64,000 nucleotides of DNA from Catalinimonas alkaloidigena. Its GTDB lineage: Bacteria > Bacteroidota > Bacteroidia > Cytophagales > Cyclobacteriaceae. The stretch is taken from positions 2,733,001 to 2,797,000 of the forward strand of contig NZ_JAQFIL010000001.1 of NCBI RefSeq assembly GCF_029504655.1, read 5' to 3'. A program made the translations under genes and the position numbers. Below are positions 37,706 to 46,538 of the stretch, in pieces. The first letter of the stretch is position 1. Each line of letters opens with the position of its first letter. Under the pieces are notes generated by a model. The model did no database searches. It was not told the DNA's origin and saw only the letters and a program-made list of their open reading frames with translations.

Positions 37706-38219
37706 TTTGCGCAAAAACGCTAAATGCTTCGTGAACCTCATCGCCGGTTAGCGGATAGTCTTCTACATAGGGTGTCCAGTGTACCAGTAGCAGGTGCCCC
37801 CCCGGTAAAAGGGCTTTGCTAATATAAGCCTGTACAGCAGCCAGGTCCTCATGAGACCAGTAGTACCCTACTTCTGAGATCAGAATGAGATCAAAAGCTT
37901 GTTCAGGCAGGACTTCGGGGATGCGCATGGGAGCTATACACACATGTGGCTGATCTTTCAGCCGCTCACGGGCCTGCCGCAAAGGAAGTTCGCTGGCATC
38001 TATTGACAACAGCTGCTTGCAATAAGGAGCCAGCATTTCGGTAAGCACACCAATAGAGCAGCCTACTTCCAGACCGTAGTCATAGCGGGATTTAGGAAGC
38101 GCGTGAATCGTTTCTAAATACTTTTTACGTTCATAGTCGCTGCTGGCAAACTGCCAGGGATCTGGGTCTTGCTCGTACATATTATCAAAGTACTGAGGGG
38201 GTAAAGATTGTTTAGGCAT
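37629..38219 (-). CDS. SAM-dependent methyltransferase (NodS-like)
   Basis: 196 residues from an ATG at 38219 (MPKQSLPPQYFDNMYEQDPDPW); the frame runs further upstream but that part lies inside the preceding deacetylase gene. The opening FDNMYEQDPDPWQFASSDYERKKY is typical of NodS-like methyltransferases. LEVGCSIGVLTEMLA at about residue 50 is SAM motif I, and SIDASELPLRQARERL supplies the adenosine acidic residue. It overlaps the upstream PIG-L gene by eight bases and the convergent glycosyltransferase by 77. In some other bacteria I recall the PIG-L and methyltransferase as one fused protein. Confidence 0.87.
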   Translation of the reverse strand: MPKQSLPPQYFDNMYEQDPDPWQFASSDYERKKYLETIHALPKSRYDYGLEVGCSIGVLTEMLAPYCKQLLSIDASELPLRQARERLKDQPHVCIAPMRIPEVLPEQAFDLILISEVGYYWSHEDLAAVQAYISKALLPGGHLLLVHWTPYVEDYPLTGDEVHEAFSVFAQTSQQLTHLRHQRHEQYRLDLWEANF

Positions 38220-38961
38220 GGAGGTAAACTTCAAAGGGTTGTGTGAAATGTGTAATGACTTCGGGCTTGAGGATAAAACCTTCCGGATCATCATCAATCA
38301 TCCGGGTAGTTTGTGATACGTGTGCCTCTATGGCTTTTTTCTTTCGTTCCAAAGATTCTTCTACTGATAAGCGCCATAGTTTCCCTTCCTCAGGTCGGGG
38401 AAGATCTGCTGCCTGTACTGAAGCCCAGGTCCAGATAAAGTATTCCTGCCAGAGGGTTTTCATCCTGCTTTCAGTGAGTGCGGCACGAAGGATTTCCCAG
38501 CTTGCCCGGTGGTCGCAGTGAGGATCTCTTCGCCAGGGAAGCAGGATAGTATCTGGTTGGATTCGCTCCAGGTAGGCACGCACTGCTTCCACGGCAGATG
38601 CAAATTCAACATGGCCTGGAAAGGGTACCTGTGTATCGGGTAAGCGTAAAAAAAGACTTAATTCCGGATCGGCTCCCAATAGTTTCAAAGCCCTACGGGC
38701 CTCTTTTTCCCGTATCACGATTCGTATCGGTGCAGGAAACTTCTCAGAACGTGGGTGTGACATGCTGCCATCACTGACCATCAGAATATGAACCGGCAAT
38801 TTGCGCCGGCACAGTGCCGCTATTGCCCCTCCACACCCCAGTGTTTCATCATCGGCATGGGGAGCAACTACAAGCGTCTTACCCCACTGGGCTACGGTAT
38901 CGGTGGGGAAGAGCGGAGCGCGCTCGAATAGTTCTTTAGGACTGAGTAGACCAGTGGTCAT
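38212..38961 (-). CDS. PIG-L family deacetylase
   Basis: 249 residues, LmbE/PIG-L zinc deacetylase fold. VVAPHADDETLGCGG (metal motif AHxDDE, here PHADDE at residues 34-39) and PHCDHRASW, with the third metal histidine, are both intact. PIG-L enzymes remove acetyl groups from N-acetylglucosamine on lipids, thiols or antibiotics. The start overlaps the dehydrogenase gene by 26 bases and its end overlaps the methyltransferase by eight, so the three minus-strand genes are tightly coupled. Confidence 0.9.
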   Translation of the reverse strand: MTTGLLSPKELFERAPLFPTDTVAQWGKTLVVAPHADDETLGCGGAIAALCRRKLPVHILMVSDGSMSHPRSEKFPAPIRIVIREKEARRALKLLGADPELSLFLRLPDTQVPFPGHVEFASAVEAVRAYLERIQPDTILLPWRRDPHCDHRASWEILRAALTESRMKTLWQEYFIWTWASVQAADLPRPEEGKLWRLSVEESLERKKKAIEAHVSQTTRMIDDDPEGFILKPEVITHFTQPFEVYLHA

Positions 38962-40096
38962 GAGCTGGTTGATTTTGTTTGCTTACGTACTCGCCTACCT
39001 TTGCCAACGCCTGGTCTGGGGCAGGTTGACGTAAGTAGGTTGTTAGATCCGTATGCAGACGTGCAAAAGGTTGTGGAGGCAACAGGCCTCGTGCCCCTAC
39101 GCAACGTTCTGAAAGGCGCATTACCTCCAGACTGATCTTCTCAATGGCCATCCGGGTCATGTTTGCGTAATTAATCTGTTGGTCAGTCGTGAGGGGCTGA
39201 TCCGCTTTTGCTCCGGCTTGTTGTATCCAAAGGTTACCTGACTCTATTAATACAGCTATTTCACCCAATCGCATCTGCTGATAAGGATCTTCTGTACGCT
39301 TAAGGTCTTTCAAAAACTTTCTGCAGGCATCATAAATGGCTTCAGCTCCCCCTAAGTGTACTGCTGCAAAACGAATAGCACCCCCACTAAAACAGGGCTG
39401 CCTGTGGTAATCGTCAGGGAGGCCCAATAAGTTCTGTTCTTTGAGTTCCACGCCGGTAAAGTCTATTTTGTAGCTCACACTGTCCTGCATACCTAAGGGG
39501 TTCCAGAAAGAAGTATCTATCGGTAGATCAAGCTGGTCCAGAGGTACCAAGCACATTTGCCAACCGTCTTCCTGACCGCTTTTCCGGATGAGTCGACCAG
39601 TAACAATGGGTCGTCCTACATGCGCGGCTCCGGAGCAAAAAGTTTTGGATCCGCTTAGTACATATCGGCCGTCATTCGTTTCGCGAATGACAATGCCGTC
39701 CTGAGCTTGCGTATTCCAAACGCCAAACAGTTGCTGCTCCTGGTAGACTTCCTTATACATATGTTCCTGCTGCGATGCACTGCCAAACCGATGGATCAGG
39801 TATAAGGCATTGATGTGTCCTTCGTAAATTCTGCCTACACACAAATTACCCTTACCAATCAGTTTGAGTAGCTGAAGTAAGTGAGGAGTTCTTCTTTCAC
39901 GAAAATCTAAGGGTTGATTTGGCAGACTAATGTTTAGCAAGCCAGCTTCTCTAAGCAGAGCAAACTCCTGCTGAGGAAATTTTCCTCTGGGAGAACAGGT
40001 CGGTGCCCGCATCGCATCCAGCTTTGCACTTACTTCTTCTATCTTTGGCCAGGGTTGATAGGGTGGAGAAAGCAGTATTTCAGTGGGTAGTTCCAT
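38936..40096 (-). CDS. Acyl-CoA dehydrogenase-family flavoprotein
   Basis: 386 residues. The acyl-CoA dehydrogenase fold is visible: helical N-terminus (EFALLREAGLLNISLPNQ), flavin-contact strand region (LFGVWNTQAQDGIVIRETNDGRYVLSGSKTFCSGAAH), and a C-terminal helical bundle ending RCVGARGLLPPQPFARLHTDLTTYLRQPAPDQAL. The usual catalytic glutamate position was not confirmed. The enzyme may oxidise or oxygenate an acyl chain on a carrier or a sugar derivative rather than take part in beta-oxidation, given its neighbours. It is first in the three-gene minus-strand unit. Confidence 0.85.
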   Translation of the reverse strand: MELPTEILLSPPYQPWPKIEEVSAKLDAMRAPTCSPRGKFPQQEFALLREAGLLNISLPNQPLDFRERRTPHLLQLLKLIGKGNLCVGRIYEGHINALYLIHRFGSASQQEHMYKEVYQEQQLFGVWNTQAQDGIVIRETNDGRYVLSGSKTFCSGAAHVGRPIVTGRLIRKSGQEDGWQMCLVPLDQLDLPIDTSFWNPLGMQDSVSYKIDFTGVELKEQNLLGLPDDYHRQPCFSGGAIRFAAVHLGGAEAIYDACRKFLKDLKRTEDPYQQMRLGEIAVLIESGNLWIQQAGAKADQPLTTDQQINYANMTRMAIEKISLEVMRLSERCVGARGLLPPQPFARLHTDLTTYLRQPAPDQALAKVGEYVSKQNQPAHDHWSTQS

Positions 40097-40448
40097 TTAA
40101 TAAGTTTAAAAAATGTGATTACTTATTAATCAAATAAATGCATCACTTGTTTTTAAGAATTGAGTAACTCACTTATTCAGGTATATTCGGACTCAGTATT
40201 TACGAAATTATGTATGGACTGCTTTGCCAATAGCGACAAAATAAAATTGTGCCGGACTGGTCTTTTGTGGTATGTGAATAAACCTGATCGTATTTATTCC
40301 GATCGTTCAAAAACTTGTTTCTCAATGCCTGATCTGAGAAAGTCGGTACTTCTACTTTTTTGTGTGTTAGCCGAAATCATGCTAGTTAACTATTCTTTTA
40401 CGTGGCAAACGAAAGCCGTATCGAGGGTTACATTGTCTTTGAAGCTTC
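40097..40448. other. Intergenic, no supported gene
   Basis: 352 bases between the acyl-CoA dehydrogenase start and the DUF6629 gene. A 100-codon plus-strand frame (40160-40462) crosses it but shows no recognisable domain and overlaps the end of the DUF6629 gene. Confidence 0.45.
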
Positions 40449-41132
40449 TCAGTACGCTTTAGCCAAGTCATAATCTTTTCCATGAGGGACTTTTCTGAGC
40501 TTGCGTATGATCCATAAAACCAAAATGCTCATGATGGCAGCAAAGAAACACCATATTGAAATAAGATGGTCCTGGAAATAGATTTTGGTGATAATAAAAG
40601 AGGTAATAATCGTAATTCCTAAGAACCAGATCTTTTTGATGCTTGAAACAAATGGAGATAGTGCTATGGGTATAAAATAAAAAGCACTTGTAATCCAACT
40701 AAAAGGCTCGTCATACCGAAAATCCTGCGTATAGGTAATATGATTACCGGCTATGCTAGCTTCAGCATGATGAAAAATCAAGATATAAGCAAAGCAAAGC
40801 GACACAAATGATCCCACTCCAATCAGTAAAGCAAGCCACTTTCTTCGTCTTGGGTCTTTTTCAAGTAATCTGATGGCGAAAGGAATATATACCGGCCAAA
40901 CTACCCAGGCAAATAGAAGAAAACCATAAGTGCCAATTTGCTGCCAAAGTAAATATTCCAGATGATGTATTGTTATCCACAGCATCCCTTCCAGACATTG
41001 TTGAATGGCAAAAAATAAAGGTATAGCGGCAAGTCCACCTTGTGATGCGGTTGAAGCTTTTTGCATGGCAAATGCACCCACTACTGCAATTACTGCACCT
41101 GCTCCAAAACTTGCCTCTGCTGAAAAACACAT
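40449..41132 (-). CDS. DUF6629 multi-pass membrane protein
   Basis: 227 residues. The opening MCFSAEASFGAGAVIAVVGAFAMQKA is characteristic of DUF6629. Seven membrane segments are predicted by eye: residues about 10-26, 35-52, 66-85, 98-118, 145-162, 172-185 and 190-210. Acidic and aromatic residues in the loops are conserved in the family but no function is known. It stands alone, with non-coding DNA on both sides. Confidence 0.8.
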   Translation of the reverse strand: MCFSAEASFGAGAVIAVVGAFAMQKASTASQGGLAAIPLFFAIQQCLEGMLWITIHHLEYLLWQQIGTYGFLLFAWVVWPVYIPFAIRLLEKDPRRRKWLALLIGVGSFVSLCFAYILIFHHAEASIAGNHITYTQDFRYDEPFSWITSAFYFIPIALSPFVSSIKKIWFLGITIITSFIITKIYFQDHLISIWCFFAAIMSILVLWIIRKLRKVPHGKDYDLAKAY

Positions 41133-41606
41133 ATCATATTGGGTATCAGTTTGTTAGTTTTTTCGTAATAAAATTGATTATTGTAGTTTAGTAGGTAACG
41201 CTTTGTAAAATGACATGAACTATACATCCTTCGGGAAGAGTAGTCATTATTGATTGAATGTAAGGAAAATAAACAGGAATCATCTATGAAGCACATTTAT
41301 TAAATATATTCATAGTCGGTTATTTCCTGGAATTCATTCCATTCAGTGATTTAGCAGACCATGGTCACTAACCATCGGATAGGTGACTCACCCTGGATTG
41401 CTAATTTCTATTTTTTTTAGCAGGTTCAAAGGCATAAATTACTTCCAGCAGTTTAATTAAAATGAACTTTCCTTCAAGCTAAGCTGTCCTTTTGTTTATA
41501 GTTAACAGCATGTTGAAAGCATCTATTCACAAATCTACATTGCGTGCTGACCTATCGGTTATGTTTAAAAGTACTATCTAAGATAAAGTGATCCTGCAAG
41601 GAAGTC
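41133..41606. other. Intergenic, no gene seen
   Basis: 474 bases between two minus-strand genes. Short frames here have no domain-like features, and no repeat or terminator is clear. Confidence 0.45.
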
Positions 41607-42260
41607 TTACCATTTATTGGCTCCTTCAAGATACAGCCTGACCAGTTCTACTGTATTATGTACATTGCACTTTTGCAGCATATTTGCCCGATGATTAGCA
41701 ATTGTACGGTCACTTAAGAATAGTTTTTTACCAATTTGCTTTGAATTGAGTCCTTTCGTCAGATAGTCTAATACCTCTTTTTCCCTGGGAGAGAGGTGAC
41801 TGATTGGGTCCTGATTGTCAATGTGCTGCAGGTTTCTGTTTTTATATCCTTTAATAATAATCTGTCTGATAGAGTGGCTATAGTACTCTTTTCCTTTCCA
41901 AATCTGCTTGATGGCCGCTATTAATTCGTCACTTTCAGCATTTTTAGTAAGGTAGCCAGCTATATGGCTATTGAGCGCTTTATACACATAAGCCGGGGAG
42001 TCATGCATGGTAAATATGATAGTCTGAGTAGGCAAACCTTTTTGCTTAATTTCCTCTGAGATATCAAAGATAGATGTGCCGGGCATGCTGATATCTGCAA
42101 TGATAACATCTGGCTGGAGTTCATTTACTTTTAAATGAAGCTCTTCCCCATTGGCGGCGGTTCCAACAATTTCTATTTCATCATCATCAGAAAGAATTGA
42201 GGCAGTGCCTTGAGTGAGAATAGCGTGGTCATCTGCTAAAACAACTCTACAATTATCCAT
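41607..42260 (-). CDS. NarL/LuxR-family response regulator
   Basis: 217 residues. Receiver domain at residues 1-120: RVVLADDHAIL (acidic pair), VIIADISMPG (phospho-acceptor aspartate), IIFTMHDS (switch threonine region), LTKNAES (conserved lysine). A LuxR-type helix-turn-helix follows at about 150-212: LSPREKEVLDYLTKGLNSKQIGKKLFLSDRTIANHRANMLQK. No histidine kinase gene is within reach, so the partner must be elsewhere. It is divergent from the CYP152 gene, which it may control; that link rests on position alone. Confidence 0.92.
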   Translation of the reverse strand: MDNCRVVLADDHAILTQGTASILSDDDEIEIVGTAANGEELHLKVNELQPDVIIADISMPGTSIFDISEEIKQKGLPTQTIIFTMHDSPAYVYKALNSHIAGYLTKNAESDELIAAIKQIWKGKEYYSHSIRQIIIKGYKNRNLQHIDNQDPISHLSPREKEVLDYLTKGLNSKQIGKKLFLSDRTIANHRANMLQKCNVHNTVELVRLYLEGANKW

Positions 42261-42714
42261 CTTGTATGTATTAAATTAAAAAATTGGGTTTAAACAACTT
42301 GTCTGAGTTAAAAAAAAGGTTCCTGAATTATTAACTTAATGTTTTTCAGGGGAAATTACAATTATTTAACAAAGTACGTTAAATATGACTGCTCAAGGTG
42401 TAAAAGTGTCACTTTGTTATTGAGTATTTATATTAAGCAAAATTGAGCCTTTTTACCTTTTCATAGTATGAAATGAACAGTTCAATAACTTTAATACTTA
42501 GCATAATTTGACTGATTCTAACGATAATATAGGCCTTGCTTCCATGCAATATATAATTCACGGACTAACAGAATGTGCATTTCAGATGCACCTGACATCT
42601 ATCCATGCTGTGTGATGGGTTAAAATAACCTTATGTAAGACCACTTGTTAAATAGAAACATTCAAAAAATGGATAAACCACTTAATCAAATTTGATCACT
42701 AACCAAGCATTTTT
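42261..42714. other. Divergent intergenic region, regulator/peroxygenase
   Basis: 454 bases separating the response regulator and the CYP152 gene; it should contain both promoters. I see no clear inverted repeat that would serve as the regulator's site, and no short gene. Confidence 0.45.
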
Positions 42715-43959
42715 ATGACTCCAATTCCTAATGACCCTAAGCTGGATAGCACAATTGCTTTACTTGCTGATGGCTATACATTTATTTCTAAGCGGTGTCA
42801 GCGTTATCAATCTGATGTTTTTCAAACAAGGCTCCTTTTTCAGAAGACGATCTGTATGCGTGGGAAGGAAGCCGCTAAGGTTTTTTATGATACTGAACTT
42901 TTTAAGCGAAAAAACGCCGCTCCCAAACGCTTTAACAAGACACTCTTCGGCCAGGGGGGAGTACAGGCTTTGGATGGCCAGCCTCACGCACATCGCAAGC
43001 AGATGTTCATGTCACTGATGACCCACGAAGGCTTGGAAGAATTAGTCAATTTAACAGCGAAGCAGTGGGAGAATTATATCAAAAAATGGGAACAGCAAGA
43101 TCAGATTGTTCTATTTGAGGAGGTAGAGGAAATTTTATTTAGAGCTGTTTGTAGTTGGGCGGGTGTTCCTTTGCAGGAGCCTGAAGTGAAACAAAGAACA
43201 AAAGAAATGGCAGCCATGATCAAAGGTTCAGGAGCCGTAGGATTGGAACACTGGCAGTCTCGCTTGTCCCGCAAACGAGCGGAGCAATGGATAGAAAATA
43301 TGGTGGAAAAAGTACGTGAGCATAAGATGGAGGCTAAGGAAGGCGCTGCATTGCAAGTATTTAGCCAGCATCGCACTCCTGAGGGGGAATTATTAGACAA
43401 GAAAATCGTGGCAGTAGAGGTGCTCAATGTACTTCGGCCAACCGTTGCTATTGGAAGGTTTATCGTTTTTGCTGCATTGGCCTTGTATCAATATCCTCAA
43501 TACCGGCAAAAGCTTGCGGAAGAAGATGGTTTTGTTAAACTTTTTGTTCAGGAAGTTCGGCGCTTTTACCCTTTTTTCCCTTTTGCAGCGGCACGTGTAA
43601 AAAGTGAGTTTAGCTGGAAAGGATTTCGTTTTCCATCCGGACAAAGAGTGCTGCTGGATTTGTATGGCACCAATCATGATCCGCGCTTGTGGGAAAAACC
43701 GGAAGAATTTAAGCCCGACCGATTTCGTCATCGGGATGAAAACCCCTTTGATTTCATTCCCCAAGGTGGAGGCGACTTTTATACAAACCATCGCTGTGCG
43801 GGTGAGTGGGTGACTATTGAGCTGATGAAAGTTGCCTTGCGAAATTTAGTAAGCGCAATGAGCTATCAGGTGCCGGATCAGGATTTGCGGATTAGCCTCT
43901 CGGATTTGCCAGCCCTACCGAAAAGTAGGTTTATTATAAAAGATGTGAAACGAATTTGA
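42715..43959 (+). CDS. CYP152-family cytochrome P450 fatty-acid peroxygenase
   Basis: 414 residues. The haem-ligand loop reads GGGDFYTNHRCAGEW with C361 as thiolate ligand. The I-helix has LRPTVAIGRF, with Arg-Pro at about 241-242 in place of the usual acid-threonine pair; in P450BS-beta and OleT this arginine binds the fatty-acid carboxylate and lets H2O2 replace a reductase. QEVRRFYPFFPFAAARV carries the ExxR region. The enzyme should hydroxylate fatty acids at the alpha or beta carbon, or decarboxylate them, using peroxide. No ferredoxin or reductase gene is nearby, as expected for a peroxygenase. Confidence 0.93.
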   Translation: MTPIPNDPKLDSTIALLADGYTFISKRCQRYQSDVFQTRLLFQKTICMRGKEAAKVFYDTELFKRKNAAPKRFNKTLFGQGGVQALDGQPHAHRKQMFMSLMTHEGLEELVNLTAKQWENYIKKWEQQDQIVLFEEVEEILFRAVCSWAGVPLQEPEVKQRTKEMAAMIKGSGAVGLEHWQSRLSRKRAEQWIENMVEKVREHKMEAKEGAALQVFSQHRTPEGELLDKKIVAVEVLNVLRPTVAIGRFIVFAALALYQYPQYRQKLAEEDGFVKLFVQEVRRFYPFFPFAAARVKSEFSWKGFRFPSGQRVLLDLYGTNHDPRLWEKPEEFKPDRFRHRDENPFDFIPQGGGDFYTNHRCAGEWVTIELMKVALRNLVSAMSYQVPDQDLRISLSDLPALPKSRFIIKDVKRI

Positions 43960-44236
43960 TACTTTTGGGGCCAAATGGCTCATTTTTATCTTGTAAAGAT
44001 TACTATTGTATATGTATGAATGTCATCTTATTGCTAGGTAGTTATCATTAAGCTGATTTTAGTAATATTTTTACTTCTGACTATCATAAATACCCTCAAA
44101 CTAAGTCCCTCATCTTTATTTTATAAGAGAGGAGTGTTTCTTTACAGCAAGAAAAGTAAATACGCTCAAGTAGCAAGAACAAAATGCTGGGCGTCAGGTT
44201 GATACCTAAACTGATTTTTTGCCTAACAATTTATTT

Positions 44237-45013
44237 ATGGTATCTCATACAAAAACAGCGCTGATCTCTGGTGCTACCAGCGGATTCGGAAGAGAGTTTG
44301 TCAAACTTTTTACTCAGGATGGTTATGATGTAATCCTTGTAGCACGCCATGAGCAAGATCTACAGAAGGTAGCTAATGATGTGAAAGCTAAACATCCTAA
44401 CCGCAATGCCACAGTGATTGCCAAAGATCTATCTGTTCCCGGTTCGGCACAGGAGCTATATGAGGAAGTTAATGCTAAGAATTTGATGGTGGATGTGCTT
44501 GTAAATGACGCAGGCTTTGGCAGTCACGGAAATTTTATTGACACTGATCTGGAAAAAGAGCAAAAGATCATGCATTTGAATATGCTTTCTCTTGTAGAGC
44601 TCACCAAGCTTTTTTTGAGAGATATGGTCAAACGAAATGAAGGAAAAATACTGCAGCTCGCCTCTGTTGTATCTTTTATGCCGGTGCCTAAAATGGCGGT
44701 TTATGCTGCATCCAAAGCTTTTGTGCTTTCTTTTACCGAAGCTTTACAGTATGAACTGAAAGATACCAAGGTCACGATGACCGCTTTATGTCCTGGCGCT
44801 GGCGATACCGAATTTTTTGAAAGAGCCAATGCCGAAGATACTCGCATGGTTCAGGATACCAGCTTATCAGATCCGGCCAAAGTAGCCAGAGATGGATATG
44901 AAGCGCTGATGAATGGTGATAAGCGGGTTGTATCAGGGGCCAAAAATAAGATACAGGCTTTTATAACAAATTTTGTCCCCGACATTTTTTTGCCGAAGGT
45001 ATGTCCAAGATGA
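44237..45013 (+). CDS. Short-chain dehydrogenase/reductase
   Basis: 258 residues from the ATG at 44237; the frame also opens at a TTG at 44219, which is less likely. The cofactor loop is SGATSGFG, followed by VARHEQDL, NDAGFG in place of NNAG, a catalytic serine region (ASVVSF) and YAASK (Y-x3-K). LCPGAGDTEFF is the usual PG motif. The length is normal for classical SDRs. It lies between the CYP152 gene and a membrane-protein pair; it could act on an oxidised lipid, but this is only suggested by position. Confidence 0.87.
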   Translation: MVSHTKTALISGATSGFGREFVKLFTQDGYDVILVARHEQDLQKVANDVKAKHPNRNATVIAKDLSVPGSAQELYEEVNAKNLMVDVLVNDAGFGSHGNFIDTDLEKEQKIMHLNMLSLVELTKLFLRDMVKRNEGKILQLASVVSFMPVPKMAVYAASKAFVLSFTEALQYELKDTKVTMTALCPGAGDTEFFERANAEDTRMVQDTSLSDPAKVARDGYEALMNGDKRVVSGAKNKIQAFITNFVPDIFLPKVCPR

Positions 45014-45078
45014 TGAAAGATAAGTCATAAGCATCATTTGGTGATATACTGCTGAGCTACACAAACAAAGAAAAAAGG

Positions 45079-45564
45079 ATGCAAACAAATCATGATCAAG
45101 CTATTATTCAGCCGAGGCGTTCATTTTGGACAACTTTCCTGATTGGCGTGGGTATCATGGCGGCAGTGGATGAAATAGTTTTTCATCAGTTGTTGTCATG
45201 GCATCATTTCTATGACCAGGCTACACCTGCCATCAGCTTGATGAGCGATGGCCTGCTGCATGCGGCGGAGTTGATTGCGCTGGTGGCAGGCTTCTTTATG
45301 CTGGCAGATTTGCGACATCGTCATGCCTTCTCTGTCAAGTATGCCCAAGCTGGGTTTTTCCTGGGCTTAGGTTGCTTTCAGGTTTTTGATGGTCTTGTAG
45401 ATCATAAAGTACTGCGCCTGCACCAGATTCGTTATGGCGTAGACCTGTTACCCTATGATCTGGTCTGGAATCTGGTAGGGTTTATATTGATCCTGATAGG
45501 AGTAGGGTTGCTGTCTCGGGCCAGGAAGTTTACTGCTATCAAAGCTACGGATCAAAACCATTGA
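45079..45564 (+). CDS. DUF2243 membrane protein
   Basis: 161 residues with four membrane segments: about residues 15-32, 54-74, 87-105 and 125-146. The segment GIMAAVDEIVFHQLLSWHHFYD and FQVFDGLVDHKVLRLHQIRYGVDLLPYDL, with conserved histidines and aspartates, identifies DUF2243. The family is often found next to caa3-type CtaG proteins, as here: the next gene starts two bases after this stop. The histidines suggest metal or haem handling in oxidase assembly, which is inference. Confidence 0.85.
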   Translation: MQTNHDQAIIQPRRSFWTTFLIGVGIMAAVDEIVFHQLLSWHHFYDQATPAISLMSDGLLHAAELIALVAGFFMLADLRHRHAFSVKYAQAGFFLGLGCFQVFDGLVDHKVLRLHQIRYGVDLLPYDLVWNLVGFILILIGVGLLSRARKFTAIKATDQNH

Positions 45565-45565
45565 G

Positions 45566-46399
45566 ATGTTAGAACACGCACCGCAAGAAAATTTATTTAC
45601 CTACCTTCCCTGGCTGTTTATATCTTTGATGTTGTTGGCCTATCTCAGGGCAGCCATTGGGCAGATTCATCAGGGGCGACAGTGGAGCCGATGGAGAATC
45701 CTCAGTTTCATAAGTGGATGTTTGCTTCTTTATGTAGGGCTGACCCCCTCTCTACAGCCAATGGCGCATCACGACATTCGGTTGCATATGGTGCAGCATC
45801 TGCTGATTGGGATGTTTGCACCTCTGGCATTGGTGCTGGCTGCTCCCGTCACTTTGGCTGTGCGTAGCTTGCCCACTTCTACTTCCCGCTTTATCATGCA
45901 AGTCATGGGCAGTAAGCCGGTCCGTTTGATAAGCCATCCGCTAAGTGCATTGCTGCTCAATATCGGAGGGATGTACGTTTTGTATCTGACGCCATTGTAT
46001 GCCACTACTTTGTCAAACCCTTACATGCACCACTTACTTCACCTCCATTTTCTACTGGCTGGCTATCTGTTCTGCTGGTCCATCGCTGGTCCTGATCCTG
46101 CTCCCCATCGCCCTGCAATGCGGGTACGACTAATCGTACTTTTTCTCAGTATGGCTACGCATGCTTATCTGAGCAAACTGATGTATGCTTACGAATGGCC
46201 AAAAAATACACCTCATCCTACTGAACAAATACAGGCGGCTGCCCAGCTTATGTACTATGGTGGTGATGTGGCAGAAATACTTTTAGCCATAGCCTTCTTC
46301 GCCGCCTGGTTCAGGTTTTCCCAAAGTCAGGTAAAAAAACATAAAAAAAGATGGTTTAGCATTTCTAAACCCTTTGCCTATTTATTTTCTAAAAACTAG
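45566..46399 (+). CDS. CtaG-like (caa3-type) cytochrome oxidase assembly protein
   Basis: 277 residues, about seven membrane segments. Conserved motifs of the caa3_CtaG family are present: HHDIRLHMVQHLLIGMFAPL, LLLNIGGMYVLYLTPLYA, HHLLHLHFLLAGYLFCWSIAGPDPAP and DVAEILLAIAFFAAWF. The family is thought to deliver copper to oxidase subunit II, with histidines and methionines as carriers. It forms an operon with DUF2243 (1 base apart). A coxB-coxA cluster lies about 5 kb further on, a plausible client. Confidence 0.88.
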   Translation: MLEHAPQENLFTYLPWLFISLMLLAYLRAAIGQIHQGRQWSRWRILSFISGCLLLYVGLTPSLQPMAHHDIRLHMVQHLLIGMFAPLALVLAAPVTLAVRSLPTSTSRFIMQVMGSKPVRLISHPLSALLLNIGGMYVLYLTPLYATTLSNPYMHHLLHLHFLLAGYLFCWSIAGPDPAPHRPAMRVRLIVLFLSMATHAYLSKLMYAYEWPKNTPHPTEQIQAAAQLMYYGGDVAEILLAIAFFAAWFRFSQSQVKKHKKRWFSISKPFAYLFSKN

Positions 46400-46538
46400 G
46401 CTTGCACTTTAGTAACTTCTGAATGCTCTTATTCCCATTTTAAGAAAGCAAACTGATTGTACTAATGCTGCATATTTCAAAACAAAAGACGCTCCTCCCT
46501 ATTTATTTTTTTAAATCTTCACATATTAAAAACAGCTT

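Noticed and set aside
40160..40462. 100-codon plus-strand frame between the acyl-CoA dehydrogenase and DUF6629 genes
   Set aside because: No recognisable domain or sensible N-terminus, and it overlaps the end of a well-supported gene on the other strand.
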